Assembly (NCBI RefSeq): GCF_040436345.1
Contig: NC_133220.1
Location: forward strand, 2,646,556 to 2,710,555
Source of the DNA: Pagrus major
Lineage: Eukaryota; Chordata; Actinopteri; Spariformes; Sparidae
Length of the DNA stretch: 64,000 nucleotides
Direction of reading: 5' to 3'
The translations under genes were made by a program, and so were the position numbers. Positions 12,097 to 25,267 of the stretch are shown one piece after another (position 1 is the stretch's first letter; each line of letters begins with the position of its first letter). Under the pieces are notes generated by a model. That model did not search any database. It had not been told where the DNA came from and was given only the letters and a program-made list of their open reading frames with translations.

Positions 12097-15000
12097 TTAT
12101 GGATCAGTTGGATTCAGTCCAGCTAGTTCTTCTCCGCTCTTCTTTTTGTCTGCAGGGAACAAAACAAAGTTACAGTGAAAGTCCCACCTGACCTGATCCT
12201 ACTGAGTGTAAATACACACAGAATGATTAATGTCAGAGACGATAAAACAACTTTCAAGACTCTGAACATGAGATACATGTAAAGAATTAGTTCTGGTGTC
12301 TGTTCATCATTAATATGTTGAAACAATATTTAATCTTACCTTTCTTACAATTTAGTTTGATGCAACCCGTGCATGTAAGCACTAGAAGAATAACAACACC
12401 AACTAAAAGGAGGCTGACAACTCCAGCAACAATCCATCCAGCAGACGACCCTGAAACAGATAAACAGTGAGTGCATCAGTCAGAACGTCAGTGCAGATGA
12501 TAAACAGCAGACTGGACCTCACAGCTCACACAGAACAACTAAAGGTGAGTCTGCTCCTGAAATCTGAACTTGTTTCACATGAAAACTCCACTGGGATGAA
12601 TGTGAGCAGGAACAGTGATGTGAGCTCTGATCTCAGGTCCAGTTTCCTCCTGCTGGGCTCCACAGCTCAGAGGCTGCTTCTGGTTCTGGTCCCAGCAGTG
12701 AAGAAATAAATGGACTTAGTTACAGTCCATCACTTTGATCTGACAGTAAAAACACAGGATCATCTGATAAAATATAAAACTTCTTCACAATACTTTTACT
12801 GATACTTTTACACTTTTACTCAGGTGGACTTTTACTTGTAACAGAGTATTTTTACTTTGTGCTTCTTTCACTTCAGTAAAGTATCCGAGTACTTCTTCCA
12901 CCACTGACTACTGTCCAGAAACATGAAGGTTAAAATCACTGTGAGCTTCTTGGTGCTGGTCGGCTCCACAGTTATTGGGCCTGATGGGAGCAGATCAACA
13001 CACAGTCTGTAGATTATTGAAGTTGAGTCTCAGTAGAAGACTGAAGTTTTCACTCAGTTTGAAACATTTTTTACATTTTTAAAATCTGATGAGGATCCTT
13101 TAGATCTGATTAATAAAAAGTGTGACTATATGTAATGAGAGGGACTTTTTACAGTGTAACATGAGCCTGGTGCTGCCCTCTAGTGGACAAACTGTGTCAT
13201 GAAGACTCTGATTCTCAGTCACAGTCAAACATCAGTAAATGTTGGAGGTGCTGAACATTTCTTCACTCCTGGTTTCAGGCTCAGACAGAAGAGGAAGACT
13301 CCTGCTCAGATGTATAAACCACAGTGTTACAGTTCATCTCATGTTTTCATCTTATTTTCACTTTAAGTCAAAACTTAATGCTGGATTTTAAGTTAATTCA
13401 TCTTGTAATTAACCAACTCTGCTGCAGTTAATGAATAAAGTACCAGGAAGCTGTTTGTCATGTTGGACCTTCACTGCAACACAACGGTTATAATTACAAG
13501 TTTACATCGTCCAGTAAAACCTGCAGCTCCACAGCCTTTATGTTCAGTGTCATGAAGAAGTATCTGACTCCTTCCTGATTTATTCCATGTTTGTATATTT
13601 GTCACATTTAATTGTTTCAGATGTTCAAACAGAATCATATATGAGGCAGAGACAACCTGAGTTAACACAAAATACAGTTTCTAAATGAGCAATTTAATTA
13701 TTGAAGGTAAAAACCAGGACGACAAAGTCTTTTTTAAATCATTGAACACTAAGAATGATGTCACCATTAAGAGGCACATGGGTTTCAGCATAAATGAAGG
13801 TTTTCAGGCCCTAAATCACACCCTGCTTCTTCATCTATTTTACTGTCACTGGGACCATAACTGACTAAATGAACATCATGTTGAGTTGAAGAAGACTTGA
13901 AACTAGAGACTGAGGCCATGAACTCATCAGGAGACTGTTTACTGAGGGAATAAATCAGGTGAGAAGCAGCTTCCACACAATCACACCTCTTTCTGAGCCC
14001 AGTGGAGTCGCCCCCTGCTGGTCGGTAGAAAGACTGCAGGTTTAAGGCACTTTCACACCTGAAGGCTTCGACTATATTTTATACAGTCGATGATCGGGAC
14101 TGTTTTAAGCTTAAAAAGCTTTAAGTTGATAAAAAAAGATCACGACTCACTAAAAATTATCTTGAATTGACATCACATGAGATTTGTTGTCTGATATATT
14201 TTTCATTTCACTAAAGTCAGAGAAAAAATATGTTTTAAAATATGAAACATTAAGTGTTTAAAAGCTTTTGTTTGAGTCTCTGACAACAACTCAGATTAAC
14301 AAACATCCAGAGACAGACGGGTACAAGTACTCGAGTACTGAGCTTATAATTGTACTCTAATTTATGTAACTTTATACTTCTACTTCACTATATTTCAGAG
14401 GTAATATTGTACTTTTTACTCCACTACATTAATCAGACAGATAAAGATGTTTTAAAATTTAAAATGTCAGTGTTTTAATTTCAGTGCTTCTCAAACTGCC
14501 TGTGACATATATGTGTTGTTTTCAATATCAAATAAACTAGCATGTAAAATCACAAAATATTTTTTTGTGGCATTATCTGACTTGAGCAGTGCAGTGGACC
14601 GGTTTGCGACACCGCAACCGGTTTACGTCAAATTAAGTGTGACCCTGCTGCCGTAACTGTGGGAATGTGACTGTGCAACGCGGTGTAAAGCGTGGATGTA
14701 TGGTGTGAACAAGCACGGAAACGAGTTATAAATGGATCAGTGGCTTAGGACCGGGTCATGTAAAAGAAAAGCAGATGAAAATTCTGACTCGACAGGAAAA
14801 GTTGTTGAGTCCCAGGATGCTGGTCCAACGCCAGCGGCGTCGTCAAAGCAGACCCCGCCGCCAAGTCGTCATGAACGTGAAAAATCCACCGTTAAGGTGA
14901 AACGGAGATACCACAGCGACTACATACAGTTCGGGTTTTTTTGGACTGGCGACGAGGAGGATCCTAAACCACACTGCGTGTTGTGCTATGAAACGTTAGC

Positions 15001-18000
15001 TAACGAGGCTATGAAACCTGCAAAGTTAAAGCGACATCTGGAAACTAAACACAAGGAGTACGTGGAGAAACCTACTGGATTTTTTGAAAGGAAACGCGAC
15101 GAACTCACGCAGCATATGATGAAAGAGGCTTCACAGTTTTTTGCACCCGGAGAAAATGCTAAGGCTACTGAGGCTTCATACAAGGTATCCCTCTTGATCG
15201 CTAAAGCTGGAAAACCTCATTCAATAGGTGAAAATTTAGTTAAACCAGCTGCAAAGGTGATGACTAACATATTGTTTGGGGGGAAAGCCAGCGACGAAAT
15301 TAACAGGATTCCTCTTTCCAATGACACCGTCCAGCGGCGCATCAAATCTATGGCTGAAAGCCTGGAAGATCAGCTGGTGACACGTTTGCGCCAAAGCCAG
15401 TTCTTCTCACTACAGTTGGATGAATCTACCGACATTGGGAATGAGGCAAATCTGCTGTGTTTTGTGAGATACATTTATGCCGGTGGAGTGCATGATGACT
15501 TTCTTTTCTGCCGTTCCCTGCCGACCAACACCACAGGAGAAGCAGTTTTTCACTCACTCAATGATTTCATTATGACGAATAACCTGGACTGGTCAAGATG
15601 TGTCGGCATTTGCACCGACGGCGCAACTGCAATGACTGGAAAGCTGAAAGGACTGGTAGCGCCGTCTGCAGCAGCAACACACTGTTGCATCCACAGAGAA
15701 CAACTGGCTGTGAAAAAAATGCCACAGTGCCTAAAATCAGTACTGGACGAATCTGTGAAAATAGTCAACAAGATCAAAGGTAAAGCACTGAACACACGTC
15801 TTTTTAAAGCTCTGTGTGAAGAAATGGGGAGCGAACACACAAAACTCCTGTTCCACACTGAAGTTCGCTGGCTGTCGCGTGGTAAAGTTCTCACCCGTCT
15901 ATTTGAACTGCGAGACGAGGTAATGTTATTAATGCACCACAGCGATGAACTGTATGACAGAATGCATGATTTCCAGTGGCTCGCAAAGTTGGCGTACTTG
16001 GCTGATGTTTTCAGCGCTCTCAATACTTTGAATGTGGCGCTGCAAGGGAAGACCGTCACCATCTTCAATGTCCAAGACAAAATTAAAGCCACACGCATGA
16101 AAATGGAATTATGGCGTGGCCGTCTCGATCGCGGAGAATTCGACAGTTTTCCCACACTTGCTGATTTTCTCCTCACTGCTGGAGAGGACGTGGATAGGAG
16201 CACAGTTGCATCCTTCAAGCAACATCTGCAAGACCTCCACTCGCAGCTGGGAATATATTTCCCAGAATTGGACACAAGCTTTGAGTGGATCAGAAATCCA
16301 TTTGGGGACAAAACGCACATTGAGCAAGTCAGTTCCAAACTTTCACCAAGAGAGGTTGACAGCCTTGTGGACATTGCATCAGATGGGACACTGAGGACAA
16401 CTTTCAGGGAGAAAGGATTGACTGACTTTTGGCTCCACATCCAGCCTGAGCACCCTGAGCTGGCTGACTCTGCTCTGAAATTGTTGATGCCGTTTCCAAC
16501 CACCTACAACTGTGAAGTTGGATTTTCCTCCCTTGTTGGTCTGAAAACAAAGCAGCGCAACCGGATTAATGTGGACTATGATATGAGACTGAAACTGTCC
16601 AGTTTGGAGCCAGACATTGCTTCACTCATGGCCCAGAAAAAAAAGCAGCACCATTCTTCTCATTAAGATGACAAAAAAACTGAGTGAGTACAGAGACTAT
16701 GATATTGCTTCCTTGAGGGATGGGTTAAATACAAAGAATCTCACTGTACAAGCTGTGTGACAAAAATAAAGTACCTGTATCTTTGGTAAAACTGTCATTT
16801 TATGTTGTAATTTGTGAACTGAAGTTGGCATATTGTTTTGGGGCTATTTTGAGTTAGGTGGTCCCTGAGTGTTTTTTTATGGGTTAAGTGGTCCTTGGTC
16901 TGAAAAAGTTTGAGAAACACTGATCTAAACTCATAAAATATAATTTATGTAGAGGTAAAGTTTGCTCCTAGTTTTCAGTCTGAGTTCAGTTTGTAGTTGA
17001 GAAATAAAATAATAAAGTCATCAGTGAGTAAACTCTTCTCTTCCTGTCTGAAAATAGAAATCCTTCAGAACATCTGCTCACACATCTTTGTGTCGGGGCT
17101 TTTGGTTTCCTTTGGTTTGTTTTTACAGCTCAACATCCACACAGCACATCTTCACTCATCCACTGCTACACTACTGACTGCACTCACTCCTCCAGCTGTT
17201 TGTGTCTTTGTTGTACATAAATCACTGTGTTGTTTAGTTCACTGTGTGTCTCCTGGTTTGTCCCAGTCTGAGAGCTGCACTGTGACACTGATAAAAACTT
17301 CACAGTGTGTTTTGGTGAAACAATAATTCTTCAATTTAACGACATTTTTACTTCTGGAAGTTAAATGTGACAGAGTGTCAGGATCAGGCTGCAGCAGACA
17401 TTTATAAATCTGTTACTGTTTGTGGGTGAAGTTTAATCAATTCTTAGAATTTGAAGATAATTTTACACTCAGTTTGAAACATGTTTTACTTGTGTAGACG
17501 TCTTCATCACAATTTGCTTTGTGCTCAGTCTGCACATGCATAAACACTTTTGAAAACTTATAAATCATCAAGATTTAAAATGATTGAAGTGTTCATGCAA
17601 CACAAGGAAGAATCTCACCATTGACAGTCGCATCAATCTCAGCATAAATCTTGTGGCTGATTTCCTCCTGAGTGACGACACAGCGGAAGTTGTCGGTCTC
17701 AGTCAAAGCAGCTTGGAGGACGATGTCGTAGCTGTCTCCTCTTTCTGTGACCTTCAGATCTTTAACAGGAAGGATGTTTCCAGAACTGTCCCTCCACTCA
17801 ACTTTAGGTTTTGGAGAAGCACCAAGGACTTCACACTGCAGCACCGTCCCATCATCTGTTTTACGTGTTGAGACATACGGCTTTGAAGCTGCACCTGTGA
17901 ACATGACAGAAACAAAAGATGACATTAGATTTAATTACAGCATCAGAAATGTAATATTGGGATGTTTTTTGTTCATCACATCTCTGCTTGTTGATTAGAG

Positions 18001-21000
18001 CGAGTTTAAGATTAAAGAAAAACACAAGAAAGTAATAAAAAGCATGATGAGGCTCAGTTACAGCTCCCAGCATTATTCAACAGAGGATCATATTTCAGAC
18101 ACATTTAACTTCTACAAAGAGTTTGTAACTATTTACAACTAAAACACTTTTTCTGACTCACATCATGACAGAAACACATCAACAGTGAAGACTTTACAGC
18201 AGCTCCTCAACTTTTGTCGACACTGTCATCGAGGTGTTAGTGAAATCAAATCTTTATCACTGAGCTCGTAGTTAGTGACGTGTTGAACTGGACTGTATTA
18301 TATTCAGACGTGTTTCTAATATTCTGACCCGTCATGTTTGTAAACAGGGAGGACAAAAAAACAGAAACACCTCTCAGTGTGATGTAGTTCAGTACAACAC
18401 CACCTTTAACTGTGACCTCAGTAATAAACACACTTTCATTTACACATTTCAGACAGAGTCAACACAAACTGAACATTATAAAGTTCATAAAAACAGAATT
18501 AGTGGCAGAGCTGCTGTATTAAATTACAATATATACATAAACATATTTATACTGCTGTACATACTGTATATATGTGATCTATAGTGTGAACACTGTGTTC
18601 ATATCAAACCTCCAGCTGTTTATTCTCTATATAACGTCTCACTGACGTTACTTTGCTCTGATACCTGCATTGTATATTTTGCCTTCTGTGCTGCTGCACG
18701 TGTTCACACTGTTTATATCTTAGTGTCTTCATCCCTCACAGTTTATTCTCTTTATTACACCTGAACATACTGTATGTGCACAATCTGCTCACAGCTGCTT
18801 TTTACACCTCTGGTTGGACGTTAAACTGAATTTCTTTGTCTCTTTGTTGATTTACTCAGTGTAAATAAAGATGTATTGAATCTGATCTCATCAATAGATT
18901 GTACAGGTGAACCTGATAAAGTGTCCACTGAGTGTATTTGATCAACAGTCTCAAGCTGCCAGAGCAGAAAACTGATCATCACATCTGTTATAATTCTTCT
19001 GTCGTATTCAACAGCAGCTCAAAAAGGAAGAAGAGCGTCATCATTTATTTTTATTTAAACCTGCAGGTTTGTTCATGTTTTGTCATTTAGATTCATCATC
19101 AAACATCAAATCAAACAACTACAACAGCTGCAGACTGACTGACAAGAAATAAGTTATAAAGCACCAAGTGACATTAAACTGAGCTGCTGATACTGTGTAA
19201 AGGTTCAGCAGCTGTTGTTTTGTTTGTGTCTTTCTAGATGCAGGAACGTGTTTTTATAATAATATATCAGAGCAACAACAACAACAGAGATAACCGGCAC
19301 ATTAAGTGTCACATTATTATTACAATAACTTATAATTATAGCAATATTATATAATCTTATAAAACATAACTCAACAGCACTAAAAGTGATTTATTGTCTT
19401 TAACCTTTCATGAATATTTAGTCAGAGTGAGTTAAAATCTGTGATGATGTTTAATGACTCATGTTGTTATTATCACTCATCATAACTCATCATTTCAGAT
19501 CAGTGTCATGTCACATTATCTTCTGTTTCCTCTTCTACTCACTCAGCAGCTCATATTCTGTGGTTCTGTACTGAACCGGTTCTGTCAGCTGGTTCAGTCA
19601 GTGACTCAACAGTTACACCTCGTAGTTATTATGTGGTGAACAACAGGCTCAGCTGTGTGTGAGACTCAGTTTGTGTGCTGTGATTCATTTTAGTCTGGCG
19701 ATGCAGAAATCTTTGTTCAATAACCACATGTATGTACATTTAACTTGTCCAGGTGTGAACTCACAAACAGTCGGTGTAAAGGATTTAAACAGTCAGCAGG
19801 CAGAAGAGGCAGCCTGTGCAGCTTCACTACAGGCCTGGTTTGTGGAAACTGTCTCTCAACTGGAAAGGAGCCACAAACTTCACAGAAAAGGAGGCTCAGA
19901 GTTCAGGACCACTTTCAGTCTGAGCTCCTCAGTGGACCTGAGCTGGTACCAACATCATTCTTTCATGTCACTGAGACAAAGATTCAGTGATGAAGATCCT
20001 GTGGCATCAGAACCAGAAGCAGCACCAGTGTGACTTGAGGAGACAGAGCTCAAATGTGTTTCAGGACTAAGAGTTTCTCTCTCAGTGAACACAGTTTCTC
20101 TGATTAATTAACTAAATGAACACATGAATCAAGTGTATGTGCTCATATTGTAGTCATGTATCATCACAGTTGTACGTAGTCATATCCAACATGAAGAAAA
20201 TAATGAATGATGTAAATGATCCTTAAAGGTGAATTCAGACTGAACACAAAAGTTGATTTTATTCCAGTTAATTTAACAGCTGGAGAGTTTTTACAGTGAA
20301 TGTTTCAGCAGCACAAACATGAACTCCACTTCTTCTTATTTCTATCCAGAACACTTTTATCTGCTTTTTATATTTTAAGTCTCAGAGTTCCTTCAGTTTG
20401 AAACATTTTCAACATCAACAGACTTTGAGCTGATTACCTGTGTGTTCAGTCTGATCTCACTATAGGATAATTAAAATTGTTTGAAGATTAAAATACCACT
20501 GACCTGTCAAGTGCACAAAGGTCACAGCAGCAATCCTATGGCTGATTGTCTCCTGCGTAGCTACACAGCTGTAGTTGTCAGTCTTGGTCACAGTTGTCTT
20601 GACAGTGATGTATGAACGACCTCCTCTCTCTGAGAACTGTGGCTTCTCAGCATGAAGAGTGTTATTTTCACTGTCCTTCCACTCTACTGTAGGAAGTGGA
20701 TCACCATGAGCTTCACACTGCAGCAGAGACCAGTCCTTTGTTTGATCAAGTGTTGCAATAAATGGCCTTGGTGCCGCACCTGTGAACACATAAGAGGTGT
20801 TAAAGAACAATTACAGCGCAATGTGGGATTTTGTCACATCCATACTCTGATTGTTTATACATTTTAAAGTGTAAAGAGAAAAACACAGAGGAAAAGATAA
20901 ATAGAAAAGCCTCATTTACATATTTCAGCATTATTTTAAACATTCAATCCACCTTAATTCCAGTTTGAGGAAGATTCTGACTCATATCATGGCAGACGCA

Positions 21001-22895
21001 CATATAAAGTGAATTCCTGCTAAATTTGATGAGCTACAATTTAAAAATTGTATTGTAAAAATTAATTAAAGACTGAATCTTTAAAAGGTATATACATCTG
21101 ATGTGTCAATGGATCTCTATCTTGTTAGTAAGAAATATTTTAATTAAGCTGCCTGAATGGAAATTAGCCATAGAATTTATTGAAATTCTGCTTTACAGCC
21201 AACAGAAGGTTCTGACACATTAAACTTGTAGGTTTTTATATATTCTTGTAGTTCAATTCTTTCAAATGAGGCTGGACTAAATATTAGAAACACCTCTCAG
21301 TGCCTTAACACACTACTCAGACATTGCAGTTTAAAAGAAACACAAACTACAGTCTCCAAACTGACAATAAGACTGAATCAACATCTCTGAACAGTTTCAA
21401 CACAATCTGATCATTAAAACCTTCATGAAGATTAATTCCTGGTCTGTTTAATGAGACTGGTGAGTTTTATCTGTGTTACCTGATAAACTGGAATATTGAG
21501 TGTTTATAACTTTGAATGTGTTTTTGTCACTGAGATGATCAAAGCACAATATTTACAGTTTCTATTGACTGTCATTATAAATATAATATAAAGGCAGTTT
21601 TTAGTGTAAATCTTTAACACTGACACAAACTGAACAGATGTTGTTGTCTCCAGATGTGTAACACAGCAGAATGACACACAGAGGTTCAGCTCAACAGATG
21701 TGAGTGTGTTGAATGATACTGAGGCCTGTGGAGCTGATGACAGCCATTTTCTATTAATGAAAGCTGGAGAGTGACGTCATCAGAATCAGGACTCACCTGG
21801 GATGTTTTCACCTGTTCTGTCTCTTAAGACTTGACCTGAAAGGAAAAACAAACACATGTTAGATTGTTTTGAAACAGACAGGTAATACTGTGTAAAAGTC
21901 ATGTTTCATCTACTATAGACGGCTGATATTTCATTGCACAGAGACATAATCTGCAGGTTGTCTCTGATATCAGACATGTTTGATACAGAGGTCATCTCTC
22001 CAGATGTGGCTGCAGCTCTGTGGGCTCGAGGCCCTGCCAGATGTGTATTCTGACCACAACAAAAGTCCATCTGGGACTCTTGAACCAGTCGCAGCAGTAA
22101 ATGAGCCGACATCTTTAACTGTTTAATGAAAGCACTCACCAACAACAAGCTCAATGATGAATGTTTGTCTCTGAAGACGTGGAAAATCGCAGCTGTAGTT
22201 CCCGCTGTCGGCCATCTTTGTTTTTCTGATCTTTATGGAGGCGTCGCCGTTCTTCAGTTGATCTTGAAAATGTGAGACTCGACCTCTGAACTGCTCATCT
22301 TGACCTGTTTTGCCGTTATTGTAATGAATGCCTGAATCATAGAAGAACACCTCCTTCTGACCGTCTTTCTTCCAGTCAAACAGCTTTCTTGTGATGTCCT
22401 CCTTGTTGCTGAGCGAACAGGGTAAAACAGCATCATCATCTTCTTTCACGACCACTTTGACACCTGGAAGATAAAAACATGTGTTACTCAGTATGTTAAC
22501 ATGCAGAGTCATCAGGAAACAAAGTCAGATAACAACTTTACACACCACAACAATAACTCAACACCTGTTTCCTCTAACATAATAGTTTTGGTTGTGTCGT
22601 GCTTGTACTGACATATTTTAAGTATAATTAAACTGTACAGTATTGTTTATTAGGTTTTTGTTATTGAGCCTTGTGTTTGAATGTTACAAAATGTATTCAG
22701 CTGGAAACTCTTCAGCTTTATAACACCAGGAGAAGTTGTAGTTTTATTCATTCATCTTGATTTATTGGACTGGATTCAAAGACACAACTAACCACCAAAC
22801 TATCCTGTTCCTCAGCTGCAACACACAGGTTGTTTTTAACTTTGTAATTCAAATATGTTCACTGTACTTTCTAAAGGACATCAGATTAAAGCTTC

Positions 22896-22932
<37 letters not shown>

Positions 22933-24292
22933 GGTTGTTAATCTTGGGGCTGATGTACAGTTAAGTTTTCTGTCTGTTTGGGTGAATAAACCTGCAACCA
23001 GCTCTTATCATTTATCAGACGATGTCTCCTCACCAGTACTGACTACAACCACACAAACAGGTGTTACTACATTGTTGAAAAAAATGAGTGTGAGTGTCAG
23101 AGAGAGGAGGACTACAACCAAATAAACTTTTCTGGTTTTTATATGAATGTGGCAACTTTAAACCTGTCAATGAGGATGATGTGAAAATACTGTGAGTTCA
23201 CATTCATACAGCTCAGGGCGGATGATGGACTGAGTCACGTCTCTGTTCAAGTTCTGACTACGTGAGTTTATTCAGAGAGTCCAAAGTCCAACAGACATCC
23301 AGAAGGTTTCAGTTCAGAACAAGAGATGATCAGAACCACCAGTGTCTGCAGCAGGAAGGAGGTGACGCGCACACACACACAAAGTACACACACACGCACA
23401 TAGTACACACAAAATACACACATGCACACTACACGTACACAAAATACACACACGCACAGCGCGCACACGGACGCATGACGTAACTAATGATTAACTAATG
23501 ATTAACTAATGATCTGACTTGGTAACTATTCAGTATCATGTTTCACACTGATTCATATATAACTCATGAATAAAGTGACTCTAACCCACAGATATTTATT
23601 TATGTATTAATGTATTTAATGTTTAATTGTTGAGGGACCAGTTTGTGTTAAACCTGCTGCACACTACAGCTTTTATAGCCGAAGCTAATCAGTAATGAAC
23701 GTCACCATGAACTCATCATCAGCTGATGATTGATCGATAACGTGTCTCCCAGTCTGTCCTGTGGTAACTCATTATCTACTCTATAGTTTATATGTAACTC
23801 ATTAACGACCCAATAACTATCAAGTCCTTCCTGATGAAGATCTGCGCCACGTCTCTGTTTTATTGAGGGAACTACTTTAGTTCAAAGTGAACTGAACTTT
23901 AAGAGTCAAAGTCCAACAATCACAACATCCTGAAGGTTTCATGTCTGCACGAGCGTTTCTGTGAAACCTGTGCGTGTCTGCAGCAGGATGGAGACGACGC
24001 ACACGCACATGCACTGACGCACACACGCACGCACACACACAGACAGCAGTGATGACGACATCATTACAGAGCATTTCGAGATTAAAACTCAGCATCATCC
24101 AGCTGTAATTCTTCTGTAATCGATTAGATCAATACTATCGATGTGTGCTGATGATCAGGGTGCGTGTGTGACGTCACAGTGAGAATTAAAGACTGTCAGT
24201 GAGTGATGATCAGTTTTCTTACCGTCTCCAGCAGCAGACGTTTCTCCAGAGCAGCTCAGCAGACAGAGACACACGAGAGGAAGAAGCTCCAT
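12097..24292 (-). CDS. Gene B: complete B7/butyrophilin-like Ig membrane protein (V-C-C-TM-tail)
   Basis: This is the only copy with all exons inside the window: signal 24292-24223, V 22463-22140, linker 21835-21797, Ig1 20779-20504, Ig2 17894-17619, TM 12450-12340, tail 12149-12097 with TAA stop. Phases are 1-1 throughout, and I see no in-frame stop in any exon. The V exon is one codon shorter than in A, because a Pro is missing near PRLQ-RQTF. The TM exon (37 codons) ends in CIKLNCKK. The tail exon adds DKKKSGEELAGLNPTDP. No Tyr-based ITIM, ITAM or SH2 motif is visible, so signalling through the tail is not supported. The TM-Ig2 intron holds a 2.4-kb hAT transposon with an intact transposase in the opposite orientation. 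The gene is probably functional as a type I surface Ig protein; the ligand is unknown. Confidence 0.82.
14482..16922 (+). mobile_element. hAT-type DNA transposon with intact transposase, inserted in gene B
   Basis: Termini are CAGTGCTTCTCAAACT and its near-inverted partner AGTTTGAGAAACACTG, typical of Charlie-like hAT ends. It lies in the TM-Ig2 intron of gene B on the opposite strand. Genes A (about 2158-2185), C and D have the uninterrupted site, so insertion followed duplication. No clean 8-bp target duplication is seen: about 15 target bases are missing and extra AT-rich sequence (14448-14481) precedes the left end, suggesting a small rearrangement at the left junction. Confidence 0.9.
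14732..16666 (+). CDS. hAT transposase, ZBED5/SCAND3-like, BED zinc finger plus RNase-H-like core
   Basis: This is an uninterrupted 644-residue ORF. Residues 65-110 form a BED-type zinc finger with Cys82, Cys85, His102 and His107. The core has LDESTD (Asp230), CTDGA (Asp296), an HCCIHREQLA block at 317-326, and EVRWLSRG around 377-384. The C-terminal dimerisation region has NCEVGFSS with Glu595. These positions fit the hAT DDE triad, though I cannot align it formally. The length fits the ZBED5/SCAND3-like branch. Those are domesticated host genes in mammals, but here terminal inverted repeats lie on both sides, so this is a resident transposon. A short 5' leader (14482-14731) and an AATAAA near 16766 suggest a self-contained transcription unit. 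Confidence 0.92.
   Translation: MDQWLRTGSCKRKADENSDSTGKVVESQDAGPTPAASSKQTPPPSRHEREKSTVKVKRRYHSDYIQFGFFWTGDEEDPKPHCVLCYETLANEAMKPAKLKRHLETKHKEYVEKPTGFFERKRDELTQHMMKEASQFFAPGENAKATEASYKVSLLIAKAGKPHSIGENLVKPAAKVMTNILFGGKASDEINRIPLSNDTVQRRIKSMAESLEDQLVTRLRQSQFFSLQLDESTDIGNEANLLCFVRYIYAGGVHDDFLFCRSLPTNTTGEAVFHSLNDFIMTNNLDWSRCVGICTDGATAMTGKLKGLVAPSAAATHCCIHREQLAVKKMPQCLKSVLDESVKIVNKIKGKALNTRLFKALCEEMGSEHTKLLFHTEVRWLSRGKVLTRLFELRDEVMLLMHHSDELYDRMHDFQWLAKLAYLADVFSALNTLNVALQGKTVTIFNVQDKIKATRMKMELWRGRLDRGEFDSFPTLADFLLTAGEDVDRSTVASFKQHLQDLHSQLGIYFPELDTSFEWIRNPFGDKTHIEQVSSKLSPREVDSLVDIASDGTLRTTFREKGLTDFWLHIQPEHPELADSALKLLMPFPTTYNCEVGFSSLVGLKTKQRNRINVDYDMRLKLSSLEPDIASLMAQKKKQHHSSH
18541..18900 (+). repeat. 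L2-type LINE 3' end in gene B intron
   Basis: TGGTTGGACGTTAAACTGAA followed by GTAAATAAAG and TTGAATCTGATCTCATC is typical of fish L2-like 3' ends. The left half is also present in gene D (49722-49880). Confidence 0.6.
22897..22930. repeat. (CT)n microsatellite, gene B intron 1
   Basis: About 16 CT units followed by CTGCAG. Together they form a good plus-strand splice-acceptor-like site. Confidence 0.9.
23362..23475. repeat. CA-rich variant microsatellite, gene B intron 1
   Basis: Interrupted CACACA, CACGCA and AGTACACAC units. A GT-rich counterpart in gene F lies near 59905-59985. Confidence 0.75.
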
Positions 24293-25267
24293 AGTTGTGA
24301 TGTCCTCTGAGGACTTCACCACACTGATGGTGTCTCTATGTGACGGAGCTTCACACACTCCTCAACACCCTGACTGGTTCATCACAACCTGTTTCTGCTC
24401 CTCAGCCTGAAGCTAAGGCACTTCCGGTACTAATACTTCAGAATAAAAGCGCCATCACCAGGCCTGCAGCTGCCATCGCATTTTGTCTGGGTGTTGGCCA
24501 CTGAGAGGAGGGAAGTAACGAAGTACAAATACTTTGTTACTGTACTTGAGTAGATTTTTCAGGTGTCTGTACTTCACTAGAGTTTTTATTTTTCTGACAA
24601 CTTTTGACTGACAAATATCTGCAGGTGAATTTCGGTAATCTGGGACATTATTTGAACCCTTTCTGTGATCTCACCGCCATGACGTCATGAGACAGGTCAG
24701 AGTCTGCAGTCAGCTGAGGACAGGAACAATCCCTGTCGGTAGTTTTCACACTGTGACACACTGTGTGTCACAGTGTCACACACACACAGCTGTCTCTCTG
24801 TAATAATCTACTAAAGGTCCTTTGAGATGAGCAGTGAAACTTCGATCTGTTGAAGTCTTCTGAAAGCAGCCTTTGTTTGTCAGAGTATTTCATCAGCCAG
24901 TTATTCAGTCAGTTCTGTGTTTCAGCTAACATCACCCTTCTTCTCCAGAAGAGAGCTGTGTGAGGCACAAACACCAAACACACACTCAGACACACACATC
25001 TGCAGCAGCAATGATGCCACAACAACACACATCACAATCAGTTCTCCATAAAAGTGTAAAACAGCCTCACTGAGTGTGTTTGTCCTCCTGAGATTCATGT
25101 CATCATTCAACCTGACACACAAACAGAAGGAGCTCAAAACACTTCAGTCAAACAGCAGCAGGTGGCGCTAACGTCTCTGACAGATTTCACTTCCTGTGGC
25201 TGCTCGATGAAACAACACACCTGGTGCAGGTGCATGAACAGCAACAGGAGATGGTTGGTTTGCAGAA
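24293..25267. other. Intergenic DNA between B promoter and C 3' end
   Basis: Promoter region near 24293-24430, then sequence shared with the C-D and E-F intervals (24700-25260 against 42770-43310 and 57390-57900). It lacks the foldback element. No gene seen. Confidence 0.6.
24419..24428 (-). promoter_or_regulatory. ETS-type motif upstream of gene B
   Basis: ACCGGAAGTG about 130 bp before the ATG at 24292, at the same spacing as in gene A. Confidence 0.4.

Noticed and set aside
15550-16503. 317-codon ORF on the minus strand
   Set aside because: It is the antisense shadow of the hAT transposase and has no recognisable domain.
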